Origin: Bacteroidota bacterium
GTDB taxonomy: Bacteria; Bacteroidota; Bacteroidia; Cytophagales; Cyclobacteriaceae
Length of the DNA: 64,000 nt
Direction of reading: 5' to 3'
Assembly: GCA_023428695.1 (NCBI GenBank)
Contig: JAEYWY010000030.1
Span: 186,001 to 250,000 of the forward strand
The notes under the pieces were generated by a model. It had not been told where the DNA came from and made no database searches. It saw only the letters and a list, made by a program, of their open reading frames with translations. The position numbers were made by a program, and so were the translations under genes. Positions 27,801-35,460 of this stretch are shown here, piece after piece; the stretch's first letter is position 1; every line of letters begins with the position of its first letter.

Positions 27801-30416
27801 AGGTATATACTGCGCTTCGTAGTTTCCACCTGCTAAATTGGTCGCCGAAACGGTACCGTTACCTGATACGTTTTCCCAAACCGCATCAACGGCACCGTCG
27901 TCAATTGTACCTGTGAGATCAATAGGCGCCAACACGGCGGGATCAATACATTCCGTTGCAACATCGGAGGCAATAGCAACAGGAAGTTCAAAAAAGGTGA
28001 CATCAACTTCATCTTCTTCAGAAGGACAAGATCCACTGGTGATCGTCCAACGGAACGTGTATGTGCCAAATACCGGCGTACCGGTGAGGTTTATGGTTGC
28101 CGTCGGCGAAGTATCATTTATAATATCTGCTGTTCCACCAGGAGGTGTTCCTACCAGTGACCATTTACCGAAACCGATAACCGGTGTGTTTCCTTCGAGA
28201 TTGGTCGACACGCCGCAGACATCCTTTGGAGGACCGGCAACCGGGTCAGTAGGGTCACCACCAAAGTCAACGGTGATCTCATCGAAACTCACGCAGGATC
28301 CGTTTTGAACGGTCCACCGCATTACATACGCGCCTGCATTAGCCGGTAAAACGGAAATAGTCGTGTTCCGGTCATTTGCTGTGAAGGTAGGCGTTGGCAA
28401 TCCGGCAGGTACACTACTTACATATGACCACACCCCGGTTCCCGAACCCGGATCGCTTCCTCCGAGAGGATCGGATAGGAAATCACCACAAAAATTCTGA
28501 TCGGGACCCGCCGTAGCCGGGTCAGGGTTATCGAATACAATGACCTGGCGTTCAGTACTGAAAACAGGTCCGCAAGGTCCGCTCGCAAATGCAGAACTAC
28601 TTCTCACCACGGCACGGAACCTGTACGTTCCATCAGTCAAGAGGCCGGGTGTAATACTGTTTCCGGAAGCCGGACCTGTGTAATTGTTGAACGGACCACC
28701 ATCCAGACTTACCTGCCAGCCAACGATCTCACCCCGGTGACCGGAAAGCGTAATCGTTCCAACGGGTGTCGTCTCGCAGACATCCGGTACAACGGAGGGG
28801 GTACCCCCGACGGCGGTATTATAGACCCTGATGTTAAATGTTCTCGAAACCCCGCACTGCGGGTTTGATGTGTATCGCCGTGTGATTCTAACAGTCCGGT
28901 CGACAAACAACTCACCCGGGCCAAAACTCACGTTCACCTGGTACGTTGCCGAGTTTCCACCGGTTGCGGCAGTTGTCAGAGTGATACCCGGAGACAGCGA
29001 CGTATTCCAAACGTATTCCGTCGCGCCACCCACGGCGGTGGCTGCCGCCGCTGGCAGTGTTAGCGTAAATGTATTTGGATTATTTGAGCCGTCGCGATTA
29101 CATATCTCTGTTGGCAAAGCAGGGGTTGGATCCGGAACGTCAATTCTGGTTCGAATCGTTCGTGTCAATAATATTGGTTGACTCTCACAGGAACCGACTA
29201 CATTGGGTCTTTGGCTTACCCAAACCCGGTATACCTGACCGGCAACCGGGTTGCCGCTCCAGTTGGGGTGCGACGTTATCGGAAGACTTGGGTTCGTGTT
29301 GGATCGTATGACTGTACCCGGAACGCCGGCATTGTCCCGGCGGAAAATTATAAGGTTCCCGGCCTGCACATTTCCCACGGTAAAAGCGCCGGGAGTTGTT
29401 CCGTTACAAACGGTCTGATCACTACCGGTAAGTGTAGGTGGCGCTGCGACGATACGAACACGCGCGATTCTTTCAACCGGGGCATTGTCTCCGTTTACAG
29501 CACTTCCGCTAACAGGAACCGTGGGGTTGCCAGAGTTGTTTGAATACGGATTACAGAAGTTCCAGTACCGAATCCGGAGTTCGAAGACATCGCCCACTTG
29601 CGGAAAGCCCGGCCCGAATCCACCGGGGGCGGTAATCGCAAGAGAGTTGCGGCGTCTCGGGTCGTTAATGACCACCGGGGCTGCCATATAATTCACACCG
29701 CGCGAGTCTGGCAGGTTTGATATAATAGGTGCACCTGTACCATTCGTTACGGCCACACCGTTGACAGATACATTGGGTATCACACTTATTCCACCGCCCT
29801 CATTTACAGTGTTGTAAATGAGGTGCTGCCAGCGATGCTCGATGTTGGGTGTTTCGATTGCTGTAGGCGGCGTGTGTACGTAAGCGGAATTACAGTTGAA
29901 GTTGGTGATATCGTTGAAGACTACATTGACGGGCTGTCCCTGACAAACAAGGTGTTCATTCGTACCGGTTACAGGTGAAATCAACTGCACGTTACCACCA
30001 TTGAAGGCATCTGTTCTCCATGACGCAACCCGTTGTATCTGACGAGTCGTCGGACAAATCACACCATTATGACGCAGGTGAATAGTTACAAGGAATTCGC
30101 AATCGCTATCCACCGGGAAAAGGTGTGACATGGTCGCGTTGTAAGCATTGGTACCTGCAGCCCGGTTGACCACGTTAGTCGTACCATCACCCCAGTCGAA
30201 CACAATATCAACTGTTCCGCTTGGAATATTTGAAATGAAGCCGACATTATACGAGATCTGCGCAGATACCGGTGAACAGAATCCTGCGGGCACCTTATTA
30301 CTACCAAGGGTAGTTACAGTAGGCAGACCAACACATTGGGCGTGGAGATTGTTGACCGTAGCTGTCAGCAGGAGAAGGAGCAGTCCAACAAAACTTCCGC
30401 GTAAAACGTAAGACAT
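21882..30416 (-). CDS. Giant SprB-like adhesin with T9SS type B sorting domain
   Basis: A 2844-residue secreted protein. Order: signal peptide (about 1-27, ending NNLHA), a PKD-like domain (FDWGDGTT, about 70), many Ig/PKD-like modules of about 80-100 residues with paired Cys (starts such as TGSDQTVCNG, TAGPDQNFCGD), SprB-type repeats (about 1810-2090; NVTCNGANNGSILAEVTTGG), further PKD modules (WEFGDGT about 2310, WDFGDGF about 2670), and a gliding-motility-type C-terminal domain (about 2749-2844; IPNAFTPNVNGPSGG ... FDRWGNMIF ... WDGYDKNGR ... PAGVYVYKL). The C-terminal domain is the type B signal for the type IX system. Expected to be a surface adhesin that may take part in gliding, like SprB. 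The PorP/SprF partner follows. Confidence 0.92.
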   Translation of the reverse strand: MSYVLRGSFVGLLLLLLTATVNNLHAQCVGLPTVTTLGSNKVPAGFCSPVSAQISYNVGFISNIPSGTVDIVFDWGDGTTNVVNRAAGTNAYNATMSHLFPVDSDCEFLVTIHLRHNGVICPTTRQIQRVASWRTDAFNGGNVQLISPVTGTNEHLVCQGQPVNVVFNDITNFNCNSAYVHTPPTAIETPNIEHRWQHLIYNTVNEGGGISVIPNVSVNGVAVTNGTGAPIISNLPDSRGVNYMAAPVVINDPRRRNSLAITAPGGFGPGFPQVGDVFELRIRYWNFCNPYSNNSGNPTVPVSGSAVNGDNAPVERIARVRIVAAPPTLTGSDQTVCNGTTPGAFTVGNVQAGNLIIFRRDNAGVPGTVIRSNTNPSLPITSHPNWSGNPVAGQVYRVWVSQRPNVVGSCESQPILLTRTIRTRIDVPDPTPALPTEICNRDGSNNPNTFTLTLPAAAATAVGGATEYVWNTSLSPGITLTTAATGGNSATYQVNVSFGPGELFVDRTVRITRRYTSNPQCGVSRTFNIRVYNTAVGGTPSVVPDVCETTPVGTITLSGHRGEIVGWQVSLDGGPFNNYTGPASGNSITPGLLTDGTYRFRAVVRSSSAFASGPCGPVFSTERQVIVFDNPDPATAGPDQNFCGDFLSDPLGGSDPGSGTGVWSYVSSVPAGLPTPTFTANDRNTTISVLPANAGAYVMRWTVQNGSCVSFDEITVDFGGDPTDPVAGPPKDVCGVSTNLEGNTPVIGFGKWSLVGTPPGGTADIINDTSPTATINLTGTPVFGTYTFRWTITSGSCPSEEDEVDVTFFELPVAIASDVATECIDPAVLAPIDLTGTIDDGAVDAVWENVSGNGTVSATNLAGGNYEAQYIPTVDDYNTGLPIRVKLVASPVAGSPCSPNEREILINIERTPVVVAGPDVPNICGDAIQLNAQNPPPFGATGVWTSSDPSVTIDNPNQANTFVRNLPAAPSTVTMTWTLTSAGGLCSASGDVILDRVSPPALTPITPMECEVLPPGGPVVTTIVLDNYVASIPGLPASNSITWYRDATPPVGTVVPDPTIPINNIGNGQVFVARVTDLTTNCQSDVQVTIGVRALPPAQDAIVGICETDPVNFPNIAEADLTDPAFVDQVTGGAANVSIRWYPTFADAQNNTNEIIAPVTVNMNRVVHARVEYTDVPPSCPDFAEVELRVNSIPNVTSIGGDPTVCMGLNGQDINTLQISTYQVPSIPGAQYHWNIPQGAGQFVVFAGGTTSDFFALIKFPYASPAPVETISVRIEFNGCSTPDITMDIERSEVPVAPDITGTIVVCENSQSVQFDVVAPDANADYIWEIQRESDGTAGGAFISSGQSTESILVNFLAENVIISVKEENGSNGECVGPKTFHQVTVNRLPLMDNQLWTTCSGTDSGIEFQQAVTSPATIDYYNLSSFTIDPNLTFPLPGPVVGNGDFDMLRDFQFKNVTEVPLKVTYKISPVSEETVGPITLACFGPEQTVVLDVNPEPTLESGLGRNVCSEESTQITLRTSINSYPADKYVITSIEQTTNPGNPIVRVGPAAPENTDLNADAIFNDTWVNPGSNVQDSENPFIVTYRISAKNSVTGCQGTPSVPVAVAVYPKPAITFTADPVCSETNVGVELEASNVSGANTAWSWTVQSSTTNLRGAEPGTSPSGNTALIDDQIINESFTPGTVVYRVTAVTTLGGKVCSSILPVSVDINPKPQVTPIPNTPICSTTPNNGLIRETDLTTLEATIANPATTDIVWFDADPETNPGATIGDPTNYPVQNAVPVYAVVTDNAFGCAAIVPVTYTVNNALAIQLTETNVTCNGANNGSILAEVTTGGTAPFFFRRDTEPFVSAPGTSYAFLALAPDVMYNITVEDSKGCAASLTSQLITEPTPLILTSTDVTPVECFFDNNLVKDRNGRVEFIATGSSGNYTYTLFPGGATNQTGIFDNLRPGSYSVVVNDFGNVACKIEFSPVIVSVPDPIEVLPVVIPTDSDGNQISCAGATNGEVHVTARGGTGEFDFTINPANPQNPIHELADVPAVFTGLGAGTYSITIVDGNGCIGPQTSATITNILDLFPGKIGTDQDVCFQQPDAAGDAEPFTEVILPFGGPSSNYEYVWQEAVNGGPFFEIPGATSATYDPDGLNPFAFEGQFQYRRLIRSVRPVVDLDNRPAFCDDFKGENDIVTINVRPKPMVTIIGNGFTCQGNDEFYSLRLDVGTAPVRFSWFDGDFTFNNQTANQLSAPYKVSNIQNPLTVGFSNVSDSYGCIADDAMIDIDILSVDADFSVDALEKCAGDPFEFTYNNQPGVQYVWEFGDGTTRSFPADDPALDGTEGHTYAPAASSSGDATFIVKLTAALDGGACPNFTFQSVTVKQAILLNIIGAPNQICSGQTITMTDNSTGVSSGIWYTLDEHGNRGPDIAGPLSQVTFQLDNTGPDNPLNYTIHYESENAFGCNGPAYSFPVTVYRAVDADFTINPNPAQMLGGLVNVTYTNTSDPLDPAFTYVWDYKEDVESVVENGFDRELVYSSDKQRDITLTVTNPLRPQCTDTHVVTLNVDIENPMVDFRATRAGCYPLTVTVQNLSVSADKFLWELSSTNGTNEKSSLREPTFNIYDPGTYTLTLTAQKEGNPNFIQVLSKTIEVFPKPLADFFLRQNQAYTGSLIKPVNQSQFTCGDCYTWDFGDGFTYDNVFEPTHQYSLEGKYTVKLYASVDYGIYDINDDGTEADDEQVICTDETEQEIRIIDGGAVKIPNAFTPNVNGPSGGIQNNNFTNDVFLPIMEGVEEFTMQIFDRWGNMIFQSTEPNIGWDGYDKNGRLMPAGVYVYKLVMRLGDGQRTTKVGDVTLIR

Positions 30417-30737
30417 AGGTTAGGGCATTTAAAAAATCCTTTGAACATCAGACAAAGCCATGTTCCGCGACAACGGAGCGTTAGCACCCTATAGACTTCC
30501 GTCTATCCGTCATCAAAATTCAAAGTAACCGCCGCCGGAACTAAAAAATCGTGAAATAAGCGGCAATTTAATACTTGGACGGCGAACTAGCTAAACTTTT
30601 GTATCTTCTGCATTTGCGGGCGATGAACCGCATTACTGCTTTCCGCTATTCTCCTGCCTTATTGTGCCTTCGTCCCTTGAACTTTGCCCTGATAACCCTA
30701 CCTTTGCCCCGATTTTTTACAGCGGCCTTAACTATTT
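30417..30737. promoter_or_regulatory. Divergent intergenic region, adhesin / pyrG
   Basis: A 321-base gap between the minus-strand adhesin and plus-strand pyrG. It contains a small perfect hairpin (ATAGAC/GTCTAT around 30490-30505) and the pyrG promoter listed separately. No exact -7 box was found for the adhesin; TACTTTG (minus, near 30522-30528) is one base short of the consensus. A 73-codon ORF here (from 30575) overlaps pyrG and looks spurious. Confidence 0.55.
30677..30706 (+). promoter_or_regulatory. pyrG promoter (-33 TTG, 19-base spacer, -7 TACCTTTG)
   Basis: TTG at 30677-30679 and TACCTTTG at 30699-30706 with 19 bases between give an exact Bacteroidetes promoter, predicting a leader of about 28 bases before the pyrG ATG. 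Confidence 0.7.
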
Positions 30738-32360
30738 ATGTCATCAACTGCCAAGTACATTTTCGTCACAGGCGGGGTAACTTCTTCCCTCGGTAAGGGC
30801 ATTATTGCGGCATCTCTTGCTAAATTGCTGCAAGCCAGAGGTTTCAAGGTTACCATCCAGAAATTCGATCCGTACATCAACATTGACCCCGGCACCCTCA
30901 ATCCCTACGAACACGGCGAATGCTATGTCACGGATGACGGAGCCGAAACTGACCTCGACCTCGGGCACTACGAGCGCTTTCTCAACGTCCGCACGTCGCA
31001 GGCCAACAACATCACGACCGGCCGCATCTACCACAATGTCATAACCAAGGAAAGAAAGGGCGAATATCTCGGAAAAACCGTTCAGGTGATTCCGCATATT
31101 ACGGACGAAATCAAACGCAACATATTCCTGCTCGGCGAAAGCGGCGAGTACGATTTCATCATAACAGAAATCGGCGGATGTGTGGGTGATATCGAGTCGC
31201 TTCCCTTTATCGAAGCCGTGCGTCAGGTGAAGTGGGATCTTGGCCCCAACAACTGTGTCGTGATCCACCTCACGCTGGTTCCGTATCTGAACGCCGCAAA
31301 AGAGCTAAAAACGAAACCGACTCAGCACTCCGTTAAAGACTTGCTCGAAGCCGGTATCCAGCCCGATATTCTCGTTTGCCGGACAGAAAAGCCAATCCCA
31401 TTGGATATCCGGAAGAAACTTGCGCTGTTCTGCAACGTACACCTTAACTCCGTCATCGAGGCGATGGATGCAGAAACGATCTATGATGTGCCGATCCATA
31501 TGCGCAAGGAGAAACTTGATGAACGTGTGCTCGCGAAACTCAAGGTTTCCTCCAAAGAGGAGCCGGATCTTGAACAATGGAAGACGTTCCTGGGCCGGCT
31601 GAAGAATCCGATCAATGAAGTTACGATCGGTATTGTTGGAAAATATGTGTCTCTCCCTGACGCTTATAAATCTATTGCTGAGGCGTTTGTACACGCAGGA
31701 GCACAAAACGATTGCAAGGTGTCCATCAAGTGGATTTCGTCGGAAGACATCACCAAGGAGACTGTCACTCAGTACCTTGAAGGTCTCGACGGCGTCCTCG
31801 TCGCGCCCGGATTTGGCGAACGCGGACTGGAAGGCAAGATCGAAGCCATCCGGTATGTACGCGAAAACCGTATTCCGTTCTTCGGAATCTGTCTCGGCAT
31901 GCAGTGCTGCGTTGTTGAGTTTGCCCGCCATGTGCTTGGTCTCACCGGCGCGAGTTCGACAGAACTTGATCCTAAAACCAAGCACCCCGTCATCGATATG
32001 ATGGAGGAACAAAAGAAGATTACGATAAAAGGCGGCACCATGCGTCTCGGATCCTATACCTGCAAGCTGAAAAAAGGATCGAAGTCAGCACAGGCGTATG
32101 GCGAGTCCGTGATACAGGAGCGGCATCGCCATCGTTATGAGTTCAACAACAAGTACCTCGAACAAATGGAGGAAGCGGGACTTAAGGCGGTTGGTATCAA
32201 CCCCGAATCAAACCTCGTGGAAGTAGTGGAACTTAAGGACCATCCCTGGTTTATCGGCGTACAATATCACCCTGAACTGATGAGTACCGTTCTTAATCCA
32301 CATCCTCTCTTCGTCAAGTTCGTTCAGGCGTCGCTGGAGTACAAGCGGGTAAAACAATAA
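30738..32360 (+). CDS. pyrG: CTP synthase
   Basis: A 540-residue CTP synthase (UTP + ATP + glutamine to CTP). The N-terminal synthetase domain begins KYIFVTGGVTSSLGKGI and contains DPYINIDPGTLNPYEHGE; the C-terminal class I glutaminase has the nucleophile Cys in FFGICLGMQCCVVEFARH and the His/Glu pair in QYHPE. Length is normal. yidC follows after 27 bases, so the two are likely cotranscribed. Confidence 0.98.
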   Translation: MSSTAKYIFVTGGVTSSLGKGIIAASLAKLLQARGFKVTIQKFDPYINIDPGTLNPYEHGECYVTDDGAETDLDLGHYERFLNVRTSQANNITTGRIYHNVITKERKGEYLGKTVQVIPHITDEIKRNIFLLGESGEYDFIITEIGGCVGDIESLPFIEAVRQVKWDLGPNNCVVIHLTLVPYLNAAKELKTKPTQHSVKDLLEAGIQPDILVCRTEKPIPLDIRKKLALFCNVHLNSVIEAMDAETIYDVPIHMRKEKLDERVLAKLKVSSKEEPDLEQWKTFLGRLKNPINEVTIGIVGKYVSLPDAYKSIAEAFVHAGAQNDCKVSIKWISSEDITKETVTQYLEGLDGVLVAPGFGERGLEGKIEAIRYVRENRIPFFGICLGMQCCVVEFARHVLGLTGASSTELDPKTKHPVIDMMEEQKKITIKGGTMRLGSYTCKLKKGSKSAQAYGESVIQERHRHRYEFNNKYLEQMEEAGLKAVGINPESNLVEVVELKDHPWFIGVQYHPELMSTVLNPHPLFVKFVQASLEYKRVKQ

Positions 32361-32387
32361 ACAACAAGGATTTTTAAACGATAGTAA

Positions 32388-34217
32388 ATGGACAGGAATT
32401 CAGCGATTGGCCTTACGTTGATAGCAGCTTTGCTGCTGGTATATTTTACATGGTTTTCTCCAAGGCCCGAGCCACCAACCCCTAAACAAGACGTACCACA
32501 ATCTTCCGGAAATACGGTTCCGGATTCGACAACCGCCGAAGTACCCGTTCCTGACAGTGTGCTCGCAAGCACATACGGCGAACTCTCTGCCGCCATGCAG
32601 GGTGAAGATACTGAGGTAGCCGTCGAGACCAACGATTTGAGAATCAGCTTTTCGTCGAAGGGTGGTATCATAAAATCACTGGAATTAAAAAACTACCAGA
32701 CATACGACAAAAAACCGTTATACCTCATCAGCCCGGCCAACACGTCGTTTTCGCTGAAAGGAAAATACAACGGCAGGGATATTGATCTTTATCGACTCTA
32801 TTATAAAGGACAACAGACAAAGAATGGCGACACTACCGTCGTCACGTTCGCGGCGTCGCTACCCGGCGGAGCAGAACTTACGCAAACGTATTACATCCCG
32901 CAGGAGGGTTTCCAGATTCGCTATGCATGGGGCGGAAACGGAGCTGCGCGTCTGCTTGGCGACACTCCGCTGGCGCTGGAATGGCAGAACATCGTGCGCC
33001 TCATGGAAAAAGACATTGATGACACCAGGAATCATACGACAATCAACTACTATACAGCTGATGACGGGTTCGACAATCTGGCAGAAGCGAGTTCAGATAC
33101 CGAAACCGAAACACTGACGTCTACCGTCGACTGGGTTGCTGTCAAACAGAAGTTTTTCCTTTCCGCGCTGATCGCACCAAATGGTCTTCCCGGCGGAGAA
33201 GTATCAACATCGGTTGCATCCAACGATCCGACTTATGTAAAGACAGCTTCGATCAAGCTGCAGGTTCCCACGAGTGTTATGAACGATGGACCGGCAGACT
33301 TTCTCTTCTACATTGGTCCGAACGATTATCAAATCATCGGCAAGGTACCTGCCGAAAAGTTTGCAAAGAACGTGTACCTGGGCTGGCCCCCGGTTTACTG
33401 GATCAACAAGTTTGTCATTTTCCCGGTGTTTCATTTCCTCACGCAGGTCTTCAGCAACTATGGGATTATCATCGTTATCCTGGTGATCCTTCTCAAACTC
33501 GTGCTGTTCCCGCTTTCATACCGGTCGTACCTGAGTATGGCCAAGATGAAAGTACTGAAACCGGAGCTTGACGAGATTAAGGAACGCGTTGGTGAAGACA
33601 TGACCAAGGTTCAGCAGGAGCAGATGAAGCTCTACCAGCAGGTTGGTGTCAATCCTATCAGCGGTTGTGTTCCTGTGTTATTGCAGATGCCGATCCTGTT
33701 CGCAATGTTCTATCTGTTCCCGGCGAGTATCGAACTGCGGCAGCAACCGTTCCTGTGGGCGGAGGACTTGTCAACCTACGATTCGTTGATCAGTTTTTCG
33801 TTCAGCATTCCGTTCCTCGGCAGCCACATCAGCCTTTTCACATTGCTCATGACTGCTTCGACGCTTATTTACACCTGGCAGAATAACCAGATTTCTTCGG
33901 TTCAGGGACCGATGAAGTCCATGTCGTATATGATGCCCGTTATCTTCTTCTTTGTGTTGAACAAGTTCTCTGCAGGTCTTACGTTCTACTACCTTGTTTC
34001 TAACCTTGTAACATTCAGTCAGCAGGCAATCATCAAACGTTTTGTTGATGAGAACAAGATCAAGGCGATTATGGAAGAGAACAAGCGCAAGAACGCGGCT
34101 GGTGCCGGCAAGAAGTCCAAGTTTATGGCGCGTCTTGAAGAAGCGATGAAAGCCAGCGAAGAAGCAAAACGCAAAGCCGAAGACGAACGCAAACGCCGCA
34201 AGGACAACAAGAAATAG
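32388..34217 (+). CDS. yidC: Membrane protein insertase YidC
   Basis: A 609-residue YidC of the Gram-negative type: an N-terminal helix (SAIGLTLIAALLLVYFTWF), a large periplasmic domain (about 25-340), then the conserved five-helix insertase core (FPVFHFLTQVFSNYGIIIVI ... GVNPISGCVPVLLQMPILFA ... YMMPVIFFFVLNKFSAGLTF), and a Lys/Glu-rich C-terminal tail that may contact ribosomes. It inserts proteins alone or with SecYEG. It is followed by a candidate replication-origin region and parAB, an arrangement common near bacterial origins. Confidence 0.97.
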   Translation: MDRNSAIGLTLIAALLLVYFTWFSPRPEPPTPKQDVPQSSGNTVPDSTTAEVPVPDSVLASTYGELSAAMQGEDTEVAVETNDLRISFSSKGGIIKSLELKNYQTYDKKPLYLISPANTSFSLKGKYNGRDIDLYRLYYKGQQTKNGDTTVVTFAASLPGGAELTQTYYIPQEGFQIRYAWGGNGAARLLGDTPLALEWQNIVRLMEKDIDDTRNHTTINYYTADDGFDNLAEASSDTETETLTSTVDWVAVKQKFFLSALIAPNGLPGGEVSTSVASNDPTYVKTASIKLQVPTSVMNDGPADFLFYIGPNDYQIIGKVPAEKFAKNVYLGWPPVYWINKFVIFPVFHFLTQVFSNYGIIIVILVILLKLVLFPLSYRSYLSMAKMKVLKPELDEIKERVGEDMTKVQQEQMKLYQQVGVNPISGCVPVLLQMPILFAMFYLFPASIELRQQPFLWAEDLSTYDSLISFSFSIPFLGSHISLFTLLMTASTLIYTWQNNQISSVQGPMKSMSYMMPVIFFFVLNKFSAGLTFYYLVSNLVTFSQQAIIKRFVDENKIKAIMEENKRKNAAGAGKKSKFMARLEEAMKASEEAKRKAEDERKRRKDNKK

Positions 34218-34246
34218 GAAAGTGTGAAAGTGTGAAAGTGTGAAAG
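34218..34246. repeat. Tandem octamer repeat GAAAGTGT
   Basis: About 3.6 head-to-tail copies of GAAAGTGT begin just after the yidC stop, followed by degenerate copies to about 34270. Too short and unspaced for a CRISPR. Confidence 0.8.
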
Positions 34247-34381
34247 ATTAAAGTTGAAAGGGTGAAAGTCCGTTCGTCGCGTCAGCGATGATAGCGCCCC
34301 GTTGCGTCACCTGCGCCCTTGCGGTTTCTGCATTTCAACCCACATCTTAAGAAACGCAACCACGTCATTCAGCTCCACTCG

Positions 34382-34411
34382 GCCAGAAGCCAGTTGCCAG
34401 CTGCCAGTTGC
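34382..34411. repeat. Tandem heptamer repeat GCCAGNN
   Basis: Four heptamers in a row (GCCAGAA, GCCAGTT, GCCAGCT, GCCAGTT) start at 34382. They lie just upstream of DnaA-box-like sequences in the yidC-parA gap. Confidence 0.75.
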
Positions 34412-34565
34412 TATTCTGTCCACATTTTATCCCCAAACCTTATTCCCGCCATCCTGCGTCGCCACAGCAACTCACATTAACCGGCAACAACGCCTCCAAT
34501 ACGCGTTTTTGGCCCAATTTCGTGTTAACCGATTGTGGATAATATGTTTCACGACGTTCCACGGC
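34411..34565. other. Candidate replication origin (DnaA boxes and parS-like half-sites)
   Basis: Within the 421-base yidC-parA gap lie a perfect DnaA box on the minus strand (TTATCCACAA, 34542-34533), a one-mismatch box on the plus strand (TTATCCCCA, 34427-34435) and a two-mismatch box (CTGTCCACA, 34416-34424). Two parS-like half-sites, TGTTTCACG (34545-34553) and GTTCCACG (34556-34563), are in direct orientation 10 bases apart. A/T-rich sequence follows at 34607-34620. Genes to the left are mainly minus and genes to the right mainly plus. Three boxes are few for an origin, so this is an inference. Confidence 0.4.
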
Positions 34566-34581
34566 AGGTAGAGTTTTCATC

Positions 34582-34589
34582 TATATTTG
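34582..34589 (+). promoter_or_regulatory. -7 element ahead of parA
   Basis: TATATTTG matches TAnnTTTG exactly; the predicted start is near 34593, directly before a small hairpin and T-run. Confidence 0.55.
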
Positions 34590-34593
34590 TGAC

Positions 34594-34620
34594 CCGCGCT
34601 TTGCGGTTTTTTTATTTTTT
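34594..34620 (+). terminator. Short hairpin and T-run in the parA leader
   Basis: A 4-base-pair GC stem (CCGC at 34594-34597, GCGG at 34603-34606) precedes TTTTTTTATTTTTT. It could end read-through from yidC or attenuate parA, since it lies at the very 5' end of the predicted parA mRNA. Confidence 0.45.
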
Positions 34621-34638
34621 AATCTTCAGAAAGAAGGA

Positions 34639-35415
34639 ATGGGAAAAATTATTGCGATTGCAAATCAAAAAGGCGGAGTAGGTAAGACGACATCAGCTAT
34701 CAACCTCGCAGCAAGTCTCGCGGTTCTTGAAAAACGCACATTGCTGGTTGACGCCGATCCACAGGCTAACTCCACGTCCGGACTCGGCATCAACCCAAAG
34801 GATGTTGAACAAGGGATTTATGAATGTATGGTCGATGGAGTCCATCCCAGAGACGCCCGGGTAAGTAACGAACTTAAATATCTCGACATTCTCCCCTCCC
34901 ACATCGACCTCGTCGGCGCCGAAGTCGAGATGGTGAACATCGAACGACGGGAAGAAAAAATGCGCGAAGCACTTGGTCTCATTAAAGATGATTACGACTA
35001 CATCATTATAGACTGTTCGCCATCCCTCGGTTTGATCACTATCAACGCGCTCACCGCCGCCGACTCCGTGATCATTCCGGTTCAATGTGAATACTTCGCC
35101 CTCGAAGGTCTGGGCAAACTCCTGAATACAATTAAGATTATTCAGACTCGGCTTAATCCCCGTCTTGAAATAGAAGGCATACTTCTTACGTTGTATGATT
35201 CAAGAACGAGTCTCGGAAACCAGGTTGTTGAAGAGGTGCGCACCCATTTTTCAAAGATGACGTTTAAAACGATCATCCCCAGAAATGTGAAACTCAGTGA
35301 ATCGCCAAGCTTCGGTTTGCCTGTGATCGTCCACGACGCGGAAAGCAAGGGAGCCATCAGCTACCTCAACCTCGCGCGTGAGATCCTCGACAAAAACAAC
35401 CCTTCGAAAGATTGA
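34639..35415 (+). CDS. parA: Chromosome-partitioning ATPase ParA/Soj
   Basis: A 258-residue ParA with the deviant Walker A (ANQKGGVGKTTSAINLA, about residues 8-24), Walker A' DADPQANSTSG, and Walker B YIIIDCSPSLG. It forms ATP-dependent dimers on DNA and moves ParB-parS complexes. Length and lack of an N-terminal DNA-binding domain indicate the chromosomal (Soj) type. It is followed 45 bases later by parB. An AGAAGGA sequence just ahead of the ATG may be a Shine-Dalgarno site, rare in this window. Confidence 0.97.
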   Translation: MGKIIAIANQKGGVGKTTSAINLAASLAVLEKRTLLVDADPQANSTSGLGINPKDVEQGIYECMVDGVHPRDARVSNELKYLDILPSHIDLVGAEVEMVNIERREEKMREALGLIKDDYDYIIIDCSPSLGLITINALTAADSVIIPVQCEYFALEGLGKLLNTIKIIQTRLNPRLEIEGILLTLYDSRTSLGNQVVEEVRTHFSKMTFKTIIPRNVKLSESPSFGLPVIVHDAESKGAISYLNLAREILDKNNPSKD

Positions 35416-35460
35416 ACACCCGCACATATGTTAATCGGCCACAACGAAAATGATTGAGCA

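Noticed and set aside
30575..30796. 73-codon ORF before pyrG
   Set aside because: Overlaps the pyrG promoter and start and has no coding character.
34218..34246. Possible CRISPR repeats
   Set aside because: Units are 8 bases with no spacers, and no cas genes are present.
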